From contig CAPNAV010000036.1 in NCBI GenBank assembly GCA_948663575.1, positions 1 to 7,455 on the forward strand: 7,455 nt of DNA, given 5' to 3'. Both the position numbers and the translations under genes were made by a program. Source of the DNA: an uncultured Candidatus Saccharibacteria bacterium. Its GTDB lineage: Bacteria; Patescibacteriota; Saccharimonadia; Saccharimonadales; Saccharimonadaceae. Shown here piece by piece: positions 4,969 to 7,455 of the stretch. Each line of letters starts with the position of its first letter. The first letter of the stretch is position 1. The notes beneath the pieces were generated by a model. The model saw only the letters and a list, made by a program, of their open reading frames with translations, ran no database searches and had not been told where the DNA came from.

Positions 4969-5949
4969 ATGGATGGTGATGATATCGTAAAAGACAAAAA
5001 CGCAATGATGGATCTCGGTGATATGATAGGAGATCCGGCGGCAGATGATTTGGTTGATGCGGAAGAATTTTCGGATGAGGAGTTGGCGATTACGGCAGAT
5101 AATGTCGATGCTTTTGCGGACGATTCAGTGCGGATGTATTTGCGGGAAATCGGTAAAATCCCGTTGCTAGATCAGGAGGAAGAACAGGAATTAGCTAAGA
5201 AGGCTTTGGCAGGGGATAAAAAAGCTAAGGATAAGTTGGCAGAGGCGAATATGCGTCTCGTGGTTTCGATTGCGAAACGCTATGGTGGGCGTGGTTTGGA
5301 TTTTTTGGATTTGATTCAAGAGGGAAATACGGGTTTGCTCCGCGCGGTAGAGAAATTTGATCCGGATAAAGGGTTTAAGTTTTCGACATACGCGACTTGG
5401 TGGATTCGTCAAGCGATTACGCGCGCAATTGCGGATCAGGCGAGGACAATTCGTATCCCAGTGCATATGGTGGAGACGATTAATAAAGTGTTGCGGACGA
5501 CACGACGCTTGACGCAGGAATTGAATCGTGAGCCGACCAATGAGGAAATTGCCGCGGCGATGGGGATGGAAGTTGATAAAATTGAATATGTAATGCGAAT
5601 TAAGCAGGATATTGCCTCTTTGGATGCGTCAGTTGGTAGAGATGGTGATGATGAAGAGTCGGTTTTGGGGGACTTTGTTGAAGATTCGGAACGGGATTCA
5701 CCAGAGGATGCAACGGCTAATCAGATTCTGAAGGAGCAAATTGCGGAAATTCTGATGACTTTGTCTGAGAGGGAACAGAAAATTATTCGGTTGAGGTTTG
5801 GAATCGGCGGAGGTAGGCCACATACGCTTGAGGAAGTGGGGAATGAGTTTTCCGTGACGAGGGAGCGAATTCGCCAGATTGAGGCGAAAGCATTATCGAA
5901 GTTGCGTAAACATAAGCAGACAAAAAAGCTGCACGGGTATTTGAAATAA
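4969..5949 (+). CDS. rpoD: Vegetative RNA polymerase sigma-70 factor
   Basis: This 326-aa protein is the housekeeping sigma subunit that directs RNA polymerase to -35/-10 promoters. The N-terminus (1-50) is short and very acidic rather than a full region 1.1. Region 1.2 begins at about 53 (DSVRMYLREIGKIPLL). Region 2 covers about 90-155: ANMRLVVSIAKRYGGRG (2.1), LDLIQEGNTGLLRAVEKFD (2.2) and FSTYATWWIRQAITRA (2.3-2.4, 138-153, the -10 recognition helix). Region 3 carries IRIPVHMVETINK. Region 4.2 (286-315) has the helix-turn-helix TLEEVGNEFSVTRERIRQIE for the -35 box. All core motifs are intact. The promoters seen in this window match its expected specificity. The start ATG has no Shine-Dalgarno sequence and sits beside the predicted transcription start. 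The downstream pilin-like gene begins 10 bases after the stop. Confidence 0.97.
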   Translation: MDGDDIVKDKNAMMDLGDMIGDPAADDLVDAEEFSDEELAITADNVDAFADDSVRMYLREIGKIPLLDQEEEQELAKKALAGDKKAKDKLAEANMRLVVSIAKRYGGRGLDFLDLIQEGNTGLLRAVEKFDPDKGFKFSTYATWWIRQAITRAIADQARTIRIPVHMVETINKVLRTTRRLTQELNREPTNEEIAAAMGMEVDKIEYVMRIKQDIASLDASVGRDGDDEESVLGDFVEDSERDSPEDATANQILKEQIAEILMTLSEREQKIIRLRFGIGGGRPHTLEEVGNEFSVTRERIRQIEAKALSKLRKHKQTKKLHGYLK

Positions 5950-5953
5950 GGAG
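5948..5953 (+). promoter_or_regulatory. Shine-Dalgarno site overlapping the rpoD stop
   Basis: AAGGAG overlaps the TAA of rpoD and lies 6 bases before GTG 5960. It supports that GTG as the start of the pilin-like gene and suggests translation coupled to rpoD. Confidence 0.75.
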
Positions 5954-5959
5954 AGAAGT

Positions 5960-6286
5960 GTGGAAAGGTTTTTTCTGGGAGTCTGGAGAATTATGGCGGA
6001 TGGCGTTAAGGCTGAGACTAGTATCTTGCCGGATGGTTTGACGATTAGTGGGTTGCTGAAGATCGTATTTAATGTACTGGTTTATGGAATTGGGGCAGCG
6101 GCGGTATTAGGAGTGCTGATTGCGGGTATTCAATATATGACAGCGAGAGATAATGAGAGTCAGGTGGCGGCGGCAAAGAAACGATTATATGAGGTGGTGA
6201 TTGGTTTGATTGCGTGGGCGGCGATGTTTACGATTTTGAATTGGTTGATACCGGGCGGTGTTAACTTCGATACTACTGACTTATGA
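5960..6286 (+). CDS. VirB2/TrbC-like two-helix membrane (pilin) protein
   Basis: This 108-aa protein has two hydrophobic helices, about 35-60 (GAAAVLGVLIAGIQY) and 77-97 (VVIGLIAWAAMFTILNWLI). They are separated by a short charged loop (TARDNESQVAAAKKR). This is the layout of mature VirB2/TrbC type IV secretion pilins, and such short proteins are frequent in Patescibacteria. There is no long cleavable signal peptide; the N-terminus MERFFLGVWRIM is only weakly hydrophobic. GTG 5960 is chosen for its Shine-Dalgarno site; ATG 5993 (Met12) is the alternative. No ATPase or other type IV secretion component is in the window, so the assembly partner is unknown. The gene ends in an ATGA overlap with the lipid kinase. 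Other possibilities are a holin-like or generic small membrane protein. Confidence 0.8.
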   Translation: MERFFLGVWRIMADGVKAETSILPDGLTISGLLKIVFNVLVYGIGAAAVLGVLIAGIQYMTARDNESQVAAAKKRLYEVVIGLIAWAAMFTILNWLIPGGVNFDTTDL

Positions 6287-7242
6287 GAAAATTAATCCTG
6301 GTATATAACTCTGGTGCGTCGCATTATGTGGCAGTGAGATCAGAGGTGATTGAGCAAGTTTGGAAAATACCAGGGTGGATGGTGGGAAAGTTTGAAGTAA
6401 AAAAAACAGCAGTTGATGAGAACGCAGAACTTTTGGCGCAGATGTTGCGTGATGGCGATTTGGTAGTGTCGGCTGGTGGAGATGGCACGGCGGCGGTGGC
6501 ATTGAATGGGGTGATGCTTGCGGGTAAAAATGTGGCATTAGGGGTGTTAGGATACGGGAATTTTAATGACATGGCGGGGATGCTAGGTGTAAAACGTCCG
6601 GTGGAATATGGCGATGAATATTTAGGTGGAGTGAGGGAAATTGTAGAAAAATTTGAGCGGGATGAGTTGAAAGAGATTTATCCATTAGAAGTGATAGTGG
6701 ACGGTAAACATTGGCGATGGGCAGCATGTTATGTGACGATGGGTTTGCTGGCGGAAGCGACGCAAGCTATGAACGAAAAAAGAGTGCGAAAAAAGTTAAA
6801 AACAGGAAAGCAAGGGGTGGGGTTCTCGTTGTTTGTGGCACTGAAATGGTTTTTGAGAAATAGGAGACGTCAGTTTTTGCCAGAGGAGATAAAAATGAAT
6901 GGCAAAATGGCGCCAAGTAGGACGACGGATTATTTAGCGGTGAATGGGCCGAGGCTAGCAAAGGTTATGAAGGGTGGAAAATGGTATTTGGATGCGGAGA
7001 AATTTGGGAGCGTTACGCGTAGATTGAGCGGATTTTGGAGGATGGTAGGGTTTGGGCTTAGAAGTGTGGTTTTTGGTATAAAATTGAGTGATAGTGAAGG
7101 GGATGCGATTGAGTTTGGGGAGCCAACAGAGGTGGTGGTACAAGCGGAAGGGGAAAGTGAAAAGATGAAAATACTGCGGATGGAGGTAAGGAAGGGAAGT
7201 AGAATAAAGGTGGTTTGTGGGGATGGTAAGGATGCTAGTTAG
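6283..7242 (+). CDS. Diacylglycerol-kinase-family lipid kinase
   Basis: This 319-aa protein belongs to the DAGK catalytic family (YegS/DgkB-like), whose members phosphorylate diacylglycerol or related lipids at the inner face of the membrane using ATP. The N-terminal domain opens with a strand (RKLILVYNSGAS) and carries the nucleotide-binding GGDGT at 65-69. It is followed by GNFNDMAG at 92-99, matching the family GTxNDxA loop but with Asn in place of Thr. The C-terminal beta-rich domain starts near 125. It ends with VQAEGE (286-291), where most relatives have DGE, so Glu replaces Asp. A basic patch (KRVRKKLKTGK, RNRRR) at about 164-205 could contact membrane phosphates. No transmembrane segment is seen. 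The ATG overlaps the preceding TGA as ATGA and has no Shine-Dalgarno sequence, so translation is probably coupled. The actual substrate is not predictable. Confidence 0.85.
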   Translation: MRKLILVYNSGASHYVAVRSEVIEQVWKIPGWMVGKFEVKKTAVDENAELLAQMLRDGDLVVSAGGDGTAAVALNGVMLAGKNVALGVLGYGNFNDMAGMLGVKRPVEYGDEYLGGVREIVEKFERDELKEIYPLEVIVDGKHWRWAACYVTMGLLAEATQAMNEKRVRKKLKTGKQGVGFSLFVALKWFLRNRRRQFLPEEIKMNGKMAPSRTTDYLAVNGPRLAKVMKGGKWYLDAEKFGSVTRRLSGFWRMVGFGLRSVVFGIKLSDSEGDAIEFGEPTEVVVQAEGESEKMKILRMEVRKGSRIKVVCGDGKDAS

Positions 7243-7455
7243 TGTTCCTCTCTCTCAAACCATAGTTTGTGATGAAAACGGCTCCGTTGGTTCTGTATGT
7301 ATACTACTTTCTCGACACGATGTCGCTCGAACCTATCTTCGCTACGCTCAGATTCGCGGGCGTCGTCTCGGAAAAGAAAGTGAAGCTTTCTTTTCTCTCG
7401 TCTCCTACGCGATTCGTCACGGGCACGGGACGCCTCTTCCAACGCGACTAAAGTC
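7232..7455 (+). CDS. Unrecognised open frame, cut by the window end
   Basis: This frame begins MLVSVPLSQTIVCDENGS at ATG 7232, overlaps the lipid-kinase stop by 11 bases, and is still open at the last base (74 codons). Its visible part is mixed and protein-like, with a basic helical stretch (ARTYLRYAQIRGRRLGKES) and then FFSLVSYAIRHG. Codon use is unlike the upstream genes: third positions are often C or T and the strand is pyrimidine-rich. Two rival frames are open here, a plus-strand one at 7269-7451 and a very Glu/Arg-rich minus-strand one ending at 7239, so the coding strand is uncertain. I recognise no family. Confidence 0.35.
   Translation, partial: MLVSVPLSQTIVCDENGSVGSVCILLSRHDVARTYLRYAQIRGRRLGKESEAFFSLVSYAIRHGHGTPLPTRLK
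7371..7395. repeat. Perfect 10-bp inverted repeat with 5-base loop
   Basis: GAAAAGAAAG (7371-7380) pairs with CTTTCTTTTC (7386-7395) around TGAAG. The stem is AT-rich and lies within the partial open frame. On the plus strand a TTTT run is part of the stem rather than after it, so terminator function is doubtful. Confidence 0.55.

Noticed and set aside
6283..6286. TGA read as glycine (Gracilibacteria/Absconditabacteria code)
   Set aside because: TGA ends the pilin-like gene exactly in an ATGA overlap, and no core motif contains TGA, so the standard bacterial code fits.
7310..7350. tRNA-like GGTTCGA on the minus strand
   Set aside because: No matching T-stem, anticodon arm or acceptor pairing can be formed around it.
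7239..7442. Minus-strand Glu/Arg-rich frame after the lipid kinase as a called gene
   Set aside because: Composition is extreme, the start lies outside or is a weak TTG, and a plus-strand frame competes; kept only as an observation.

Overview
The window most likely comes from a Candidatus Saccharibacteria (TM7) or closely related Patescibacteria/CPR chromosome. This is inferred from gene content, not from a database search. The indicators are a DnaG primase whose zinc-ligand positions are all replaced, a compact vegetative sigma factor, a short two-helix VirB2/TrbC-like pilin protein, two FISUMP-like domains ending in FSLRC of the kind common in Saccharibacteria surface proteins, and sense strands rich in G and A. 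TGA works as a normal stop (for example in an ATGA gene overlap), which argues against the recoded Gracilibacteria/Absconditabacteria.

Region 1 (1-1020, minus strand) is the unusual part. Two C-terminal FISUMP-like cassettes (about 142-459 and 611-928) are diverged in the middle but share identical edges: 19 bp at the N-terminal edge and 47 bp at the C-terminal edge, both offset by exactly 469 bp. Neither has a signal peptide or an N-terminal region. Each 47-bp repeat also contains the ATG of a small overlapping ORF beginning MDNDK (36 aa with a hydrophobic stretch; 42 aa). A promoter at 968-996 could transcribe the whole series. It overlaps a divergent promoter for region 2.

Region 2 (1021-2616, plus) encodes a 531-aa protein with a long, apparently disordered N-terminus and a type I phosphoribosyltransferase-like domain of unknown function. 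A hairpin terminator at 2663-2689 separates it from a convergent, self-contained minus-strand gene (2701-2964, 87 aa). That gene has a strong extended -10 promoter and a near-perfect Shine-Dalgarno sequence.

Region 3 (3248-7242, plus) is the housekeeping block: dnaG, rpoD, a VirB2/TrbC-like membrane protein and a diacylglycerol-kinase-family lipid kinase. dnaG and rpoD each have a TATAAT box placed so that transcription should begin at or within about two bases of the ATG, so both mRNAs look leaderless. The pilin-like gene has a Shine-Dalgarno sequence overlapping the rpoD stop, and the lipid kinase overlaps the pilin-like gene by ATGA. These last three genes therefore look like one operon, joining the vegetative sigma factor to envelope functions.

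Region 4 (7232-7455) changes base composition to pyrimidine-rich on the plus strand. It holds an open frame that runs off the window and contains a perfect 10-bp inverted repeat. It is not recognised.
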